Source: Natronorubrum texcoconense | GTDB lineage: Archaea; Halobacteriota; Halobacteria; Halobacteriales; Natrialbaceae | NCBI RefSeq assembly: GCF_900100335.1 | Contig: NZ_FNFE01000006.1 | Coordinates: 62,001-126,000 of the forward strand | Length of the DNA: 64,000 bases | Reading direction: 5' to 3' | Shown here: one piece after another, positions 16,235-24,818 of the stretch | Numbering within the stretch: the first letter of the stretch is position 1 | Layout: each line of letters starts with the position of its first letter | Position numbers and translations under genes: made by a program | The notes under the pieces: model-generated | Told to the model about the DNA's origin: nothing | The model's input: only the letters and a program-made list of their open reading frames with translations | The model's database searches: none

Positions 16235-17572
16235 TCAGTCGTCGGCCGGTCGCGGCTCGGCCGCCGCCGTCGGGACGGGTTCGCCGAGCATCGCCGCCAG
16301 ATCGGTCTCGGGTTCGTCGATCGGCTGGAGGCCGAACTCGTCGTTCAGCAATTCGACGATCTCGGGCGTGAGGAAGTCGGGGACCGTCGGACCGAGCCGG
16401 ATGTCTTCGACGCCGAGACTGAGCAGCCCCAACAGGACGGCGATCGCCTTCTGTTCGAACCACGAGAGGACGACCGAAAGCGGAAGATCGTTGACCTCGC
16501 AGTCGAAGGCCTCGGCGAGTTCGGCCGCGATCTTCACCGTCGAGATCGAGTTGTTACACTGGCCGAGGTCGATGTATCTCGGGATGTCGGTTCCGGGGAC
16601 CGTCCCCATCTCGAGATCGTTGAATCGGAACTTGCCGCAGGAGGTGGTGAGGACGACGCAGTCCTCCGGAATTTGTCGGACGAGTTCGCGGTAGTAGTCC
16701 CGGCCGGGCGTCGGGCCGTCACAGCCCGCGACGACGAAGAACTGGCGGAGGTGTCCGGACTCGACGGCGTCGACGATCTCGTCTACCTGGTCGAGCACCG
16801 GTTCGTGGTGGTAGCCCGTCGTGACGGTGCCGTCTTGCTCCCAATCCGCCTCGGGGAGCGACTTCGCTTTCTCGATCACCGGGCCGAAGTCGTAGCCGTC
16901 GATCGACTCGACGCCCTCGAGACCCGCCAGCCCGGTCGTGAAAAAGCGATCGCGGTACTCCTCGCGCGGCGGCTGGACGCAGTTCGTGGTTCCGACGATC
17001 GCACCGGGGAAATCCGCAAAGAGGATCCGCTGGTCGTGCCACGCGCCGCCGAGGTTACCTTTCAGGCTGTCGTACGCGGCGAGTTCGGGGTAGCCGTGGG
17101 CGGGGAGCATTTCGGAGTGCGTGTAGACGCTGATCTCCTCGTCGTCGGCCTCGAGTTGCTCGAGCAGTTGTTTCAGGCCGTAGAGGTCGTGTCCGGTGAC
17201 GAGAATCGACTTCCCCTCGACGTCGTTCTGGGCCACCTCCGTCGGTTCCGGAACGCCGAGTTCCTGCGTGTGGGCCTCGTCGAGGAGTTCCATCACGTCG
17301 ACGGCGGCGTCGCCGGCGCGCATCGCGAGGTCGACGTGATCGTCCATATCGAAGTTGACGTTCGTCAGCGTCGAGTACAGCGCCTCGTGGACGAAGCCGT
17401 CGACGCCGTCGTCGCGATAGCCCATGTCTCGAGCGTGGGTCGCGTACGCCGAAATTCCCTTCAGCCCGTAGATGACGAGCTCCTGCAGTCCGTTGAGATC
17501 CGGCTCCTTGCCACAGATGCCGACCGTCGTACAACCGCCCTCCGGGGTCTGCTCGCATTGGTTGCAGTTCAT
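16235..17572 (-). CDS. hcp: hybrid cluster protein (hydroxylamine reductase), short form
   Basis: 445 residues, about 100 fewer than the enterobacterial protein, matching the short class with an internal deletion after the N-terminal cluster. The Fe-S cysteines lie in MNCNQCEQTPEGGCTTVGICGK. Hybrid-cluster ligand regions follow: TGHDLYGL, GTTNCVQPP, VAGCDGP, TTSCGKFRFN, and DLGQCNNS. HCP acts in nitrosative stress as an NO reductase or S-nitrosylase and also reduces hydroxylamine. The last ~40 residues are a Pro/Ala/Asp tail. It diverges from a small membrane protein at 17690. Confidence 0.94.
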   Translation of the reverse strand: MNCNQCEQTPEGGCTTVGICGKEPDLNGLQELVIYGLKGISAYATHARDMGYRDDGVDGFVHEALYSTLTNVNFDMDDHVDLAMRAGDAAVDVMELLDEAHTQELGVPEPTEVAQNDVEGKSILVTGHDLYGLKQLLEQLEADDEEISVYTHSEMLPAHGYPELAAYDSLKGNLGGAWHDQRILFADFPGAIVGTTNCVQPPREEYRDRFFTTGLAGLEGVESIDGYDFGPVIEKAKSLPEADWEQDGTVTTGYHHEPVLDQVDEIVDAVESGHLRQFFVVAGCDGPTPGRDYYRELVRQIPEDCVVLTTSCGKFRFNDLEMGTVPGTDIPRYIDLGQCNNSISTVKIAAELAEAFDCEVNDLPLSVVLSWFEQKAIAVLLGLLSLGVEDIRLGPTVPDFLTPEIVELLNDEFGLQPIDEPETDLAAMLGEPVPTAAAEPRPADD

Positions 17573-17689
17573 ACTACGGTGGCTCGCTCGCGGAACGATT
17601 AAGGGCCACAGCGATTCCCACCGCCTCGCAATACGCGGGAAGACGTTCGGACGGCAGTATTTATACGCGGTGTCGTGCTACCTGCCTGC

Positions 17690-18223
17690 ATGGCTCGAGA
17701 TCGGCGCGAACACCGCAATCCAGTCCGTCAGACGCGGCCGGCCACCAGCGCCACGCGCCGGACCTGGTACGGCCTCGGCAAACTCTCGCGTGCCGAAAAG
17801 AGCGGGTTCGGCCGGTTTCTGCACGACTGCAGCCACATTTTCGGCGACATCTCGATTCTGGCCCTCCCGACGCTGTTCGCGATCGTGGCCGCACCCGGGC
17901 CGGGGATCTACGACGCGACCGCCGCCGGACTGCTCGCGTGGATGGCGATGGTCTTCGTCGGGACGCTGATCCGCGGCGGCTGGATCAGGCCGCCGGCAAC
18001 CGAGACGCTCGGCTGGGTGGCGCTCTCGCCGTTGCTGGTGGTCCTGCGGTTCGTTTACTACAACCTCGCGCTCACCGTCGCCGTCTTCGGCAGCGTGTGG
18101 CTCGCCGGCGCCGTCGGCGTTCCACCGCTCTCACTCGTCGCAGCGCTGGTCGTCGCGATCGTCTCGATGCTGGCGTTTCCGCGCGTCGCGGAGTCGGTCT
18201 ACGCGACGGTCCGAGAGCGGTAA
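17690..18223 (+). CDS. hypothetical membrane protein
   Basis: 177 residues from ATG 17690. The basic N-terminus (~45 residues) precedes four hydrophobic segments: FGDISILALPTLFAIVAA, GLLAWMAMVFVGTLIRGG, VALSPLLVVLRFVYYNLALT and LSLVAALVVAIVSMLAF. No recognisable family motif. An AT-rich box (about 17656-17666, AGTATTTATAC) lies ~25-30 bp upstream, the distance expected for a leaderless haloarchaeal transcript. Its end is 9 bp from a duplicated fragment of the acyl-CoA ligase gene. Confidence 0.75.
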   Translation: MARDRREHRNPVRQTRPATSATRRTWYGLGKLSRAEKSGFGRFLHDCSHIFGDISILALPTLFAIVAAPGPGIYDATAAGLLAWMAMVFVGTLIRGGWIRPPATETLGWVALSPLLVVLRFVYYNLALTVAVFGSVWLAGAVGVPPLSLVAALVVAIVSMLAFPRVAESVYATVRER

Positions 18224-18232
18224 GAAGCCGCT

Positions 18233-18636
18233 GTCGGCGACGGTTAGGACGCGATGGTCTCAGCTTCGGGATCGACGTCGGCCTCGTCCTCCCGAAGCTT
18301 GAACTTCTGGATCTTCCCGCTCGGGTTCTTCGGCAGGTCGTCGACGAAGTAGTACGCCCGCGGTCGCTTAAAGTCCGCGAGGTGGTCGCTCTCGAGGGCG
18401 AAGGCGTCCAACTCCTCGGCCGAAACGTCGTCGGCGACGGTTAGGACGCGATGGTCTCAGCTTCGGGATCGACGTCGGCCTCGTCCTCCCGAAGCTTGAA
18501 CTTCTGGATCTTCCCGCTCGGGTTCTTCGGCAGGTCGTCGACGAAGTAGTACGCCCGCGGTCGCTTAAAGTCCGCGAGGTGGTCGCTCTCGAGGGCGAAG
18601 GCGTCCAACTCCTCGGCCGAAACGTCGTCGGCGACG
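18233..18636. repeat. 197-bp tandem duplication of the 3' end of the acyl-CoA ligase gene
   Basis: Two perfectly matching copies in direct orientation with a period of 197 bp: 18233-18439 and 18430-18636, sharing the 10-bp junction GTCGGCGACG. Each spans the last ~195 bp of the minus-strand ligase gene including its TAA (TTA at 18441 in the functional copy, 18244 in the extra copy). The junction sequence occurs at both ends of the unit, so slippage or recombination between GTCGGCGACG microrepeats explains it. The period is not a multiple of three, but the extra copy lies beyond the stop, so the protein is unaffected. Confidence 0.95.
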
Positions 18637-20024
18637 ACGTACGCGACGACCAGTTGGCCCCACTCGTCGTCGGGTTCGCCGAGGACGGCGGCCTCCTCGA
18701 CCGCCTCGTGGGAGAAGAGGACGTCCTCGACTTCGGCCGGGTAGATGTTCTCGCCGCCGGAGACGATCATGTCGTCCTTCCGGTCGACGACGTAGAGGTA
18801 GCCGTCGTCGTCGAACCGGCCCAGATCGCCGGTGTAGTACCACGTCGTCCCGTCGTGTTCGCGCAACGATCGCTCGGTCGCTTCGGGCCGGTTCCAGTAC
18901 TCGCGCATCGTACACGGGCTGGCGATCAGGATCTCACCGATCTCGCCGTCGGCGACCGTCTGGTCGGGGTCTCCGTCGGGTTCGATCACGCGCAGTTCGT
19001 GGTTGAGCGCGGCGACTCCGGCGGAGCCCTGCTTCGAGAGCTGGTCCTCCGGCGGCTGGAAGACGCCGGCGGGCCCGATCTCGGTCATCCCGTACGCCTG
19101 GAGGTAGTCCTCACAGAGGTGTTCCCGGCAGTTCTCGAGCACCTGCTCGGGCATCGGTGCCGCGCCGTAGAGTCCGAGTCGGAGCGAGGAGACGTCGACG
19201 TCCGATTCGGCCGCGGTCAGCGACAGCGCGTTCCACGCCGTCGGCGCACAGAACAGGAGGCTCACGTCGTGTTCGTCGATCGCCTCGAGGGCCGCCTGCG
19301 GCTCGAACTCGTGGTGGATGACGCTCGTCGCGCCGCGATGGACCCGCGGGAACAGGTTGCAGTGGAGTTCAGCGCAGTGGTACAACGGCATGATCGACAG
19401 TCCGACGTCGTCGCGAGTCATCCGCCCCTCGGCGATACAGATGAGGTTGTGCTCGACCATGCTTCGGTGCTCGTGGACCACGCCTTTCGGACGGCCCGTC
19501 GTCCCCGAGGTGTAGATGAAGGCGTAGACGTCGTCCTCCGCGACGCGAACGGTGGGACGGTCGGCCGAACCCGACTCGAGTAGCTCGTAGAAATCCGTCG
19601 CGTACTCGGGCACGTCGTCGTCGATGTAGACGTACTCCGCGACGGTCTCGAGGGCCGGCCGCGCGCCCTCCACCGACTCCCTGGTCGCCGATTCGAACAG
19701 GAGGAGTTCGGCCGACGCGTCGTTGACGATGTACTCGATCTCGCCCGCCGGAAGTCGGAAGTTCAGCGGGGTGAAGACGGCCCCGATCTTCGCGCAGGCG
19801 TAGACCGTCAGCGCCATCTCCGAGCCGTTGTACAGCACCGTCGCGACGCGGTCACCCTTTTCGATTCCCGCGTCGAGAAGCGCGTTCGCCAGCCGATTCA
19901 CCCGTTCGTCGAACTCGGCGTAGCTCCACTGCTGGTCCTTTCGCGGATAGACGATTGCGTCCCGGTCGGGATAGCGGTCGACCGTCTGTTCGAGCGTGTC
20001 ACCGATCGTGGGATGCTCCGACAT
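18441..20024 (-). CDS. AMP-forming acyl-CoA synthetase / fatty-acid--CoA ligase
   Basis: 527 residues of the ANL superfamily. The Thr/Ser/Gly-rich AMP-binding loop reads FIYTSGTTGRPKGVVHEH. The QAYGMTE motif and YYTGDLGRFDDDGYLYVVDR hinge follow, then KDDMIVSGGENIYPAEVED. The C-terminal catalytic Lys is in NPSGKIQKFKLRE. It activates a carboxylic acid to acyl-AMP and then acyl-CoA; chain length is not deducible. The true stop is the TTA at 18441-18443. Downstream an extra 197-bp copy of the gene end remains. An AT-rich promoter lies at about 20030-20060 upstream of ATG 20024. Confidence 0.93.
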   Translation of the reverse strand: MSEHPTIGDTLEQTVDRYPDRDAIVYPRKDQQWSYAEFDERVNRLANALLDAGIEKGDRVATVLYNGSEMALTVYACAKIGAVFTPLNFRLPAGEIEYIVNDASAELLLFESATRESVEGARPALETVAEYVYIDDDVPEYATDFYELLESGSADRPTVRVAEDDVYAFIYTSGTTGRPKGVVHEHRSMVEHNLICIAEGRMTRDDVGLSIMPLYHCAELHCNLFPRVHRGATSVIHHEFEPQAALEAIDEHDVSLLFCAPTAWNALSLTAAESDVDVSSLRLGLYGAAPMPEQVLENCREHLCEDYLQAYGMTEIGPAGVFQPPEDQLSKQGSAGVAALNHELRVIEPDGDPDQTVADGEIGEILIASPCTMREYWNRPEATERSLREHDGTTWYYTGDLGRFDDDGYLYVVDRKDDMIVSGGENIYPAEVEDVLFSHEAVEEAAVLGEPDDEWGQLVVAYVVADDVSAEELDAFALESDHLADFKRPRAYYFVDDLPKNPSGKIQKFKLREDEADVDPEAETIAS

Positions 20025-20103
20025 GTCGTGCTACTATCCCACAAACGTCCTTATATTTGTTAGCGACGGCTGGGTGACCGACCATCCAGTCGTTTTCGGC
20101 CGT

Positions 20104-20736
20104 CTACTTCGGCCGCGCGACGATTCCGAGGTGATCCGCGTGGTACTCCTCGAGTCGCCGCGACTCGAGCACCTCGTACCCCGACTCGAGTTCGTCTCGA
20201 ACGTCCTCGAAGACGTCGTTGGGGTCGCGGGTGACGTTCTCGCTCCGAGACTTGACCGCCAGCAGGAGTCGGCCGTCGTCGGCGAGAAACGGCGCGTTCT
20301 CGAGGGCGACGCGGGCCTGCCCCCTCGTCGCGACGTCCTGAACGATCACGTCGACGTCCGATTCGACGACGTGGGCGTAGCTCTCGGGCTTCCGGGCGTC
20401 TTTGAGCAGGGGAAACAGCCGCGGTCTCGACTCGGCGGCCTCGAGCAGATCCCTGGCCGGCCGCGCGGCGAACTCGACGGCGTAGGTCGGCCCGGCGAAG
20501 TCCGCGACGTGGCTCACGGTCGTCCCGCTGGCCGCACCGAGGTAGAGCACTGTTTCGCCCCCCACGAGGCCGGTCTCCATCCCCAGTTCGAGCATCGCAC
20601 CGAGCTTCGAGCGGTTCGGGTTCCAGGCGCGCCACGCTCCATCGGTTGGCTCGCCGTAGACGGGTTCGCCGCGGGTCCCGAGCCGTTCGGTGCCGTCGAA
20701 CTGGCGGCGTTCGACGCCGTCGGGGAGCTCACTCAT
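20104..20736 (-). CDS. flpA: fibrillarin-like rRNA/tRNA 2'-O-methyltransferase
   Basis: 210 residues from ATG 20736 (MSELPDGVERRQFDGTERL). The SAM motif is TVLYLGAASGTTVSHVADF, followed by YAVEFAARPARDLLE and the catalytic-core strand DVDVIVQDVATRGQA. FlpA is the methyltransferase of archaeal C/D-box sRNPs and acts with Nop5 and L7Ae on rRNA and tRNA. Its start overlaps the end of nop5 by 8 bp, so the two are co-translated, the usual archaeal arrangement. The ATG at 20766 would add ten residues and overlap nop5 further, so it is less likely. Confidence 0.96.
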   Translation of the reverse strand: MSELPDGVERRQFDGTERLGTRGEPVYGEPTDGAWRAWNPNRSKLGAMLELGMETGLVGGETVLYLGAASGTTVSHVADFAGPTYAVEFAARPARDLLEAAESRPRLFPLLKDARKPESYAHVVESDVDVIVQDVATRGQARVALENAPFLADDGRLLLAVKSRSENVTRDPNDVFEDVRDELESGYEVLESRRLEEYHADHLGIVARPK

Positions 20737-21631
20737 CGGACTCGCCCCCGTCGCTCCCGTCGGCATCGGTACCGCTCCCGTCCTCGCTCCGGGCCTGAAT
20801 CGTCTCGATCCGTTCTGCGAGTTCGGCCTCGAGTTCGGGTTTCACGTCGCCGGAGTAGTGATCGACGCGGGCGGCGATGGCGAGTTTGCCGGCGACCGCA
20901 CGCGCGGCGGAGCCGCGCTCGTCGGGGTGGGTCCCGCGAATCGCGTCGTGGGTGTAGATGATACCGTGTTTGGGCGACGGCGCGTGTCCGCGAAGGTGGG
21001 CGAACAGGGCGTCCTCGGCGCCGAGGATCTGCACCGTGCCGCTGGGTTTCTTCGCGAGGGCCTCGAGCCCGCCGGCCAGCGAGATCAGCCGCGCCCCCAG
21101 GACGGGACCGGCGAGCGCCGAAAGATTCGGCGCGACGGTCGGTGCCTGCTGTTCGACGTACTCTCGCAGGTCGTCGGCCTCGTCGGCGAGCGCCGCGACG
21201 CGCTCGGCGAGCGAGACGAGTGGCTCCTGCCCGGGTTCCGGGTCACGCTCTCGAGTCGCGAGTTCGCGGGCGTAGTCGATTCCCGTTCCGGCGTCCTGAT
21301 CGACGGTGCCGGCCCACTCGGCGAGCCGTTCGGCGAGTTCGTTCGCCGTTCGGGTGCAGTCGTCCATCGCGCGGATGGCGTGGACCAGCTGGCGGTCGTC
21401 GGCCGCCTCCCGTTCGGTTACTTCCGCGCGGGTCGCCGCCGTCGTCGCCGCGTGAAGCTGGTCGTAGTACTCGTCCGCCGTATCGGCGTAGCCGATTTCG
21501 ACGGCGAGTTGTGGCCAGTCGTTGGACTGTTCGGCAGTTCCCTCGAGAATCGCGCTACTGGCACCCTCGATATCCCCCGGGTCCAGATCCGAAAACCAGC
21601 CCGCGGTTGCGGTGTCGGCTTCGTCAGTCAT
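20729..21631 (-). CDS. nop5: Nop5/Nop56-Nop58 family C/D-box RNP core protein
   Basis: 300 residues. An N-terminal domain that binds fibrillarin is followed by a coiled coil (about 100-160, AMDDCTRTANELAERLAEW) and the Nop domain. The Nop domain has the signature LAGPVLGARLISLAGGLEALAKKPSGTVQILGAEDALFAHLRG and KHGIIYTHDAI in its usual order. It bridges L7Ae-bound C/D guide RNA and FlpA. The C-terminal basic tail typical of some species is replaced by an acidic one (DGSGTDADGSDGGESDE), as expected for a halophile. It is first gene of the nop5-flpA operon. Confidence 0.96.
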   Translation of the reverse strand: MTDEADTATAGWFSDLDPGDIEGASSAILEGTAEQSNDWPQLAVEIGYADTADEYYDQLHAATTAATRAEVTEREAADDRQLVHAIRAMDDCTRTANELAERLAEWAGTVDQDAGTGIDYARELATRERDPEPGQEPLVSLAERVAALADEADDLREYVEQQAPTVAPNLSALAGPVLGARLISLAGGLEALAKKPSGTVQILGAEDALFAHLRGHAPSPKHGIIYTHDAIRGTHPDERGSAARAVAGKLAIAARVDHYSGDVKPELEAELAERIETIQARSEDGSGTDADGSDGGESDE

Positions 21632-21774
21632 TATCGCTCGATAGACACCGTGGTTGTAAATGCGTTCCCGAAACGACGAGCGACCGATCGCCGTCTCCGA
21701 GCAGCGGCGTGTCAGTCAGTACGGACCGATGCCCCGGATAGTACCGAGTCTTCGCGAGTGGGTACGACGCCGTC

Positions 21775-22650
21775 CTAATACGTTAGCGACATTCCGCCTT
21801 CGTGCGTCATGTCGCCGCCGTTGAGGTGCGTACTGTGGGTCGAACAGCCGGTCACGAAGAGGTTGGCGACCTCGTACGGCTCCATCAGCTCTTTGACGCG
21901 GGTTCGCTCGAGCATCACGTTCTCGACGACTTCGTCGACGGTCATCCCGCGGCGGTCCGCAGTCGCCGGAAGCTGTCTGGCGACGAGCGCGGTCTTGACG
22001 TAGGCCGTACTGACGGAGAACGCGCGGACACGTCCGTCGCCCTCGGCGGCGATCGACTGCGTCAGCCCCCGGAGGCCGAACTTCGTCGTGTTGTAGGCGA
22101 CTTTGTCGCGGGTGACGATGTGGCCGTGGACCGAACACATGTTCGCGACGACACCGCCGCCGTCCTCGTTGTCCCGGAAGTGTGGCAGACACGCCTTCGA
22201 GAGGACGAACGGCGCTCGCTGCATCACCGCTTGCATCGTGTCGTACTTCTCGAGGGGGAACGACTCGATCGGGGCGATGTGTTGAAGGCCGGCGATGTTC
22301 GCGAGGTACCGAATCGAACCGTGGTCGGCAGCCTCGTCGACGATCCGCTCGAGGTCCTCGTCGACGGTCAGATCGCCAACGATCGGGACGATCTCACCCG
22401 GTAGCGAGAGCTCCTCGGCCGTCGACCGGACGGCCTCCAGATCAGATTCGTTCAGGTCCGTGCCGGCGACGGTGAGCCCGTTCGCGGCGAACGCGAGTGC
22501 CGTCGCCCGACCGATGCCCGATCCGGCACCAGTCACGAGAGCGACGTTTTCGGGCGCGTAGTGGGGGTCGTCGAGCACGAGAAAGTCATCTGCAGTGGGC
22601 TCCGTCGGGCCGTACCGTTCCATCGCCTCGTCCACAGTCATGTCGGCCAT
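21775..22650 (-). CDS. short-chain dehydrogenase/reductase, 3-hydroxybutyrate dehydrogenase-like
   Basis: 291 residues. The Rossmann motif TGAGSGIG is at about 41-48, an NIAG-type structural motif (LANIAG) follows, and the active-site Ser (MCSVHG) and Tyr-x3-Lys (YNTTK) complete the SDR triad. The closing region (VTGCSTHSTHLNGGDMTHEGG) resembles classical 3-hydroxybutyrate dehydrogenases, but the C-terminal extension differs, so the substrate is uncertain. About 40 residues precede the Rossmann motif, longer than usual. It is a single gene, with nop5 downstream on the same strand ~140 bp away. Confidence 0.88.
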   Translation of the reverse strand: MADMTVDEAMERYGPTEPTADDFLVLDDPHYAPENVALVTGAGSGIGRATALAFAANGLTVAGTDLNESDLEAVRSTAEELSLPGEIVPIVGDLTVDEDLERIVDEAADHGSIRYLANIAGLQHIAPIESFPLEKYDTMQAVMQRAPFVLSKACLPHFRDNEDGGGVVANMCSVHGHIVTRDKVAYNTTKFGLRGLTQSIAAEGDGRVRAFSVSTAYVKTALVARQLPATADRRGMTVDEVVENVMLERTRVKELMEPYEVANLFVTGCSTHSTHLNGGDMTHEGGMSLTY

Positions 22651-22761
22651 ACTCCCATGCGAGCGACTGCCAATAAAGGCCTATCGACCATCACGCGGTA
22701 CGGGGGTGATGACGATTACAAAACAGCGCACTGACTTCGAGTGGCGACTAGCACTCGCGGC

Positions 22762-23589
22762 TCATCGGCTTCGACTGACCGGAAAGCCGACCCGATCCGG
22801 ATGTTCGTTCATCCGCTCGAGAATGCGTTCGTAAAGGTCGTTGCGGACGCGCTGGCCTTCCCGGGGGTGAACGAGGTAGCGGAGTCGGAGATCGATCCAG
22901 GACTCCCCTTGGGCGACGTTGACCGACGGTCCGTCGCGGACCTCGAGTTCGACCGGCGTCTTCGCGAGGCGTTCTCGGTAGAGCGTGATCGCCCGTTGCA
23001 TCTCCTCCCCCAGATAGTCGGTCGCCTCCTCGATCATCAGCGCGCGTGCGAACTCGAGATCGGTTTCGTAGGCCACCTGAACCGAAAGCTCGTTCCAGAC
23101 GTGCGGGAACTCCTGGTAGGAGTAGTTGTGGACGTGCGAGGAGAGGACGACGCTGTTGGGGAGGGTGATCACGCGTCCCGAGGGCTGGTGGGAACTGACG
23201 AGTTCCCCGTTGATCTCCCACAGCGTCGTCACGAGGAAGTCGACCTCGACGACGTCGCCTTTCGAGCCCTCGATGGCGACGCGGTCGCCGACGCCGTAGG
23301 GCCGCTTGATCATGATGTAGAGCCAGCCGATCAGCGAGAAGAGCGGCTGTTGGAGGGCGAACGTAACGGCGAATCCGACGATGCCGAGCGAGAAGAAGAC
23401 GCCGACGTACTGTTGGGTAAGCACGCCGAGGACGCCGACGATGCCGAGCACCATGAACGCCAGACGGATGATGTTCTTGAGGTCGTGTCGCCGCCGTTTG
23501 TTTGCCGTCTGCGTGAGCAGAAAGCCGACGACCAGCACGTAGCCGCCGAACGCCGCGAACCCGCCGCCGCGACCACGCGCAAGAAGCAC
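22762..23589 (-). CDS. MscS-family mechanosensitive channel, probably 5'-truncated
   Basis: About 270 residues of an MscS channel: three hydrophobic helices ([26 protein letters not shown] and the pore-type [22 protein letters not shown]). They are followed by the beta domain ([38 protein letters not shown]) and the C-terminal alpha/beta domain. It should release solutes on hypo-osmotic shock. The reading frame opens only at a GTG (23589) inside the TnpB remnant, and no credible start lies in channel sequence. The original 5' end and promoter seem to have been removed by the element, so expression is doubtful. Confidence 0.75.
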   Translation of the reverse strand: MLLARGRGGGFAAFGGYVLVVGFLLTQTANKRRRHDLKNIIRLAFMVLGIVGVLGVLTQQYVGVFFSLGIVGFAVTFALQQPLFSLIGWLYIMIKRPYGVGDRVAIEGSKGDVVEVDFLVTTLWEINGELVSSHQPSGRVITLPNSVVLSSHVHNYSYQEFPHVWNELSVQVAYETDLEFARALMIEEATDYLGEEMQRAITLYRERLAKTPVELEVRDGPSVNVAQGESWIDLRLRYLVHPREGQRVRNDLYERILERMNEHPDRVGFPVSRSR

Positions 23590-24141
23590 TGTGTCGTGAC
23601 CTGCTGGAACGTCTGTACAAGGAGGGTGTGGACACGGTGTATATCGGTGGCTTGACTGACGTGCTGGACACGCACTGGTCGGTCGAAACCAACGCCAAGA
23701 CCCACAACTTCTGGGCGTTCAAGAAATTCACAAAACGGCTGGCGTGTACCGCCGAAGAATACGGTATCACGGTCGAGGTGCGGTCGGAAGCGTGGACCAG
23801 CCAAGAGTGCCCGCAGTGCGGCGGCACAGACCGCACCACACGCCATCAGGACACGCTCACCTGCCCGTGCGGGTTCGAGGGACACGCCGGACCTCACCGC
23901 GTCGGAAACGTTCTTGAGACGGCACGCAGAGCAGGCAGTCAGGCCGATGGCACGGCCCGTGTCCTCGGAAACCGAAGATTTCCGGGATGCCGAAAACGCG
24001 CAGCGTTTTCGAGCACGGTTCGAGTGGGACGACCATGATTGGTCGGGGATACCATACCCTCACGAAAGTCCCAAAGAACAGCGCACAGACCCGAGTACCG
24101 TCCACCGTGACGGGAATGTTGCCTCCGGGGAATCGGCATAG
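23583..24141 (+). pseudogene. tnpB: TnpB (RNA-guided nuclease-like) C-terminal fragment, frameshifted
   Basis: The preserved part begins [20 protein letters not shown], followed by the RuvC-type region [20 protein letters not shown]. It then carries the C4 zinc finger (ECPQCGG with [10 protein letters not shown]). A single extra G within GG at 23889-23890 shifts the frame. Reading past it restores [13 protein letters not shown], including the final RuvC Asp, and the family C-terminus (RPMARPV and WDDHDWSG) up to the TAG at 24139. So the gene has lost its N-terminal half and carries one frameshift. It cannot encode a functional TnpB. Confidence 0.85.
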
Positions 24142-24162
24142 CCGAGACTCCCACGGAGGAAA

Positions 24163-24182
24163 CCCCGGCGTTCATGCCGGGG
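24163..24182 (+). repeat. subterminal hairpin of the IS1341-type right end
   Basis: Perfect 7-bp inverted repeat CCCCGGC/GCCGGGG with a 6-base loop (GTTCAT). IS200/IS605-group elements carry such subterminal hairpins that the transposase recognises as single-stranded DNA. Its position, just after the tnpB stop and just before the neighbouring gene, fits. Confidence 0.75.
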
Positions 24183-24188
24183 AGGATG

Positions 24189-24818
24189 TCATTCGGTCCC
24201 CAACAGACTCTCTCGGACGGTTTCGGCGACCCCGGAGAGGTGAACCTGTCCGAAAGTCGCGACGAGGATCGCGCCGAGCGTGTTGAACATCATATCGCGG
24301 ACGGTATCGTCCAGCCCGTGCTGGGACAGCGGCATCGCGATACCGGTCGACTCGGCGGCGAGGTCGAGTCCGAACTCGAACAGCTCCCAGATCACGCCGA
24401 AGGCCATCACGACGATCAAGATGAAGACGAACGCGAATCGGTGGGGAATGTGAATCTCGTCGCTGTGGAGGTCGACGGCGCGGACGGCCGTGTAGCCGAT
24501 CCCGGCGACGAGTGATGCCGACATCGCGTGGGTGAGGTGGTCCCACCAGCCGATTCTGGCGTAGAGCCCGGCGGAACCCATCGTGTGCAAGAAGACGGCG
24601 AGCGTGATCCAGAGGCCCAGCCACGGATCCAGCGGGATATCGTAGTTTTTCTCCAGCAGTGCCGGGGCGAACGTGATGAGTAACGCGATAGCGCCGTTCA
24701 CGATCGCCTTCGGCTGCGAGAAGAGGAAGCCGTAGGCGACGATCCCGACCAGTAACACCTGCATTCCGCGAGTGAGTTGCCGCTGGGTTCGCAGGGAGGG
24801 GCGCGGAAGGAGCGTCAT
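24189..24818 (-). CDS. integral membrane protein, DUF2238/YjdF-like
   Basis: 209 residues with about five membrane helices. The signature is WWDHLTHAMSASLVAGIGY, then FGVIWELFEFG and a HGLDDTVRDMMFNTLGAILV ending, which is the acidic/His pattern of the DUF2238 family. Function is unknown. The stop (TCA on the plus strand at 24189) abuts the IS right end, so the element may lie at or within the original 3' end. Its ATG overlaps the stop of the upstream membrane protein by 4 bp, so the two form an operon. Confidence 0.8.
   Translation of the reverse strand: MTLLPRPSLRTQRQLTRGMQVLLVGIVAYGFLFSQPKAIVNGAIALLITFAPALLEKNYDIPLDPWLGLWITLAVFLHTMGSAGLYARIGWWDHLTHAMSASLVAGIGYTAVRAVDLHSDEIHIPHRFAFVFILIVVMAFGVIWELFEFGLDLAAESTGIAMPLSQHGLDDTVRDMMFNTLGAILVATFGQVHLSGVAETVRESLLGTE

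Larger units (their letters stand above)
23580..24190 (+). mobile_element. remnant of an IS1341-type (IS200/IS605 group, TnpB-only) element
   Basis: The segment contains the C-terminal half of a TnpB gene and a right-end-like sequence. The right side ends in a 7-bp-stem hairpin (CCCCGGC 24163-24169 and GCCGGGG 24176-24182) followed by AGGATGTC, typical of haloarchaeal IS605-group right ends. The left end and the first half of tnpB are missing; MscS coding sequence resumes at about 23578. No TnpA transposase is present. The omega RNA of TnpB systems is normally encoded over this 3' end, so a relic guide scaffold could lie at about 24000-24190. Confidence 0.8.

Noticed and set aside
15884-17602. 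572-codon plus-strand ORF antisense to hcp
   Set aside because: Its product is Arg/Asp/Val-rich with no motif and it is the mirror of the clearly conserved hcp gene. Long antisense frames are common in GC-rich DNA.
22748-23839. 363-codon minus-strand ORF through MscS and the TnpB remnant
   Set aside because: Arg-rich shifted-frame shadow of the MscS gene that runs into the IS remnant.
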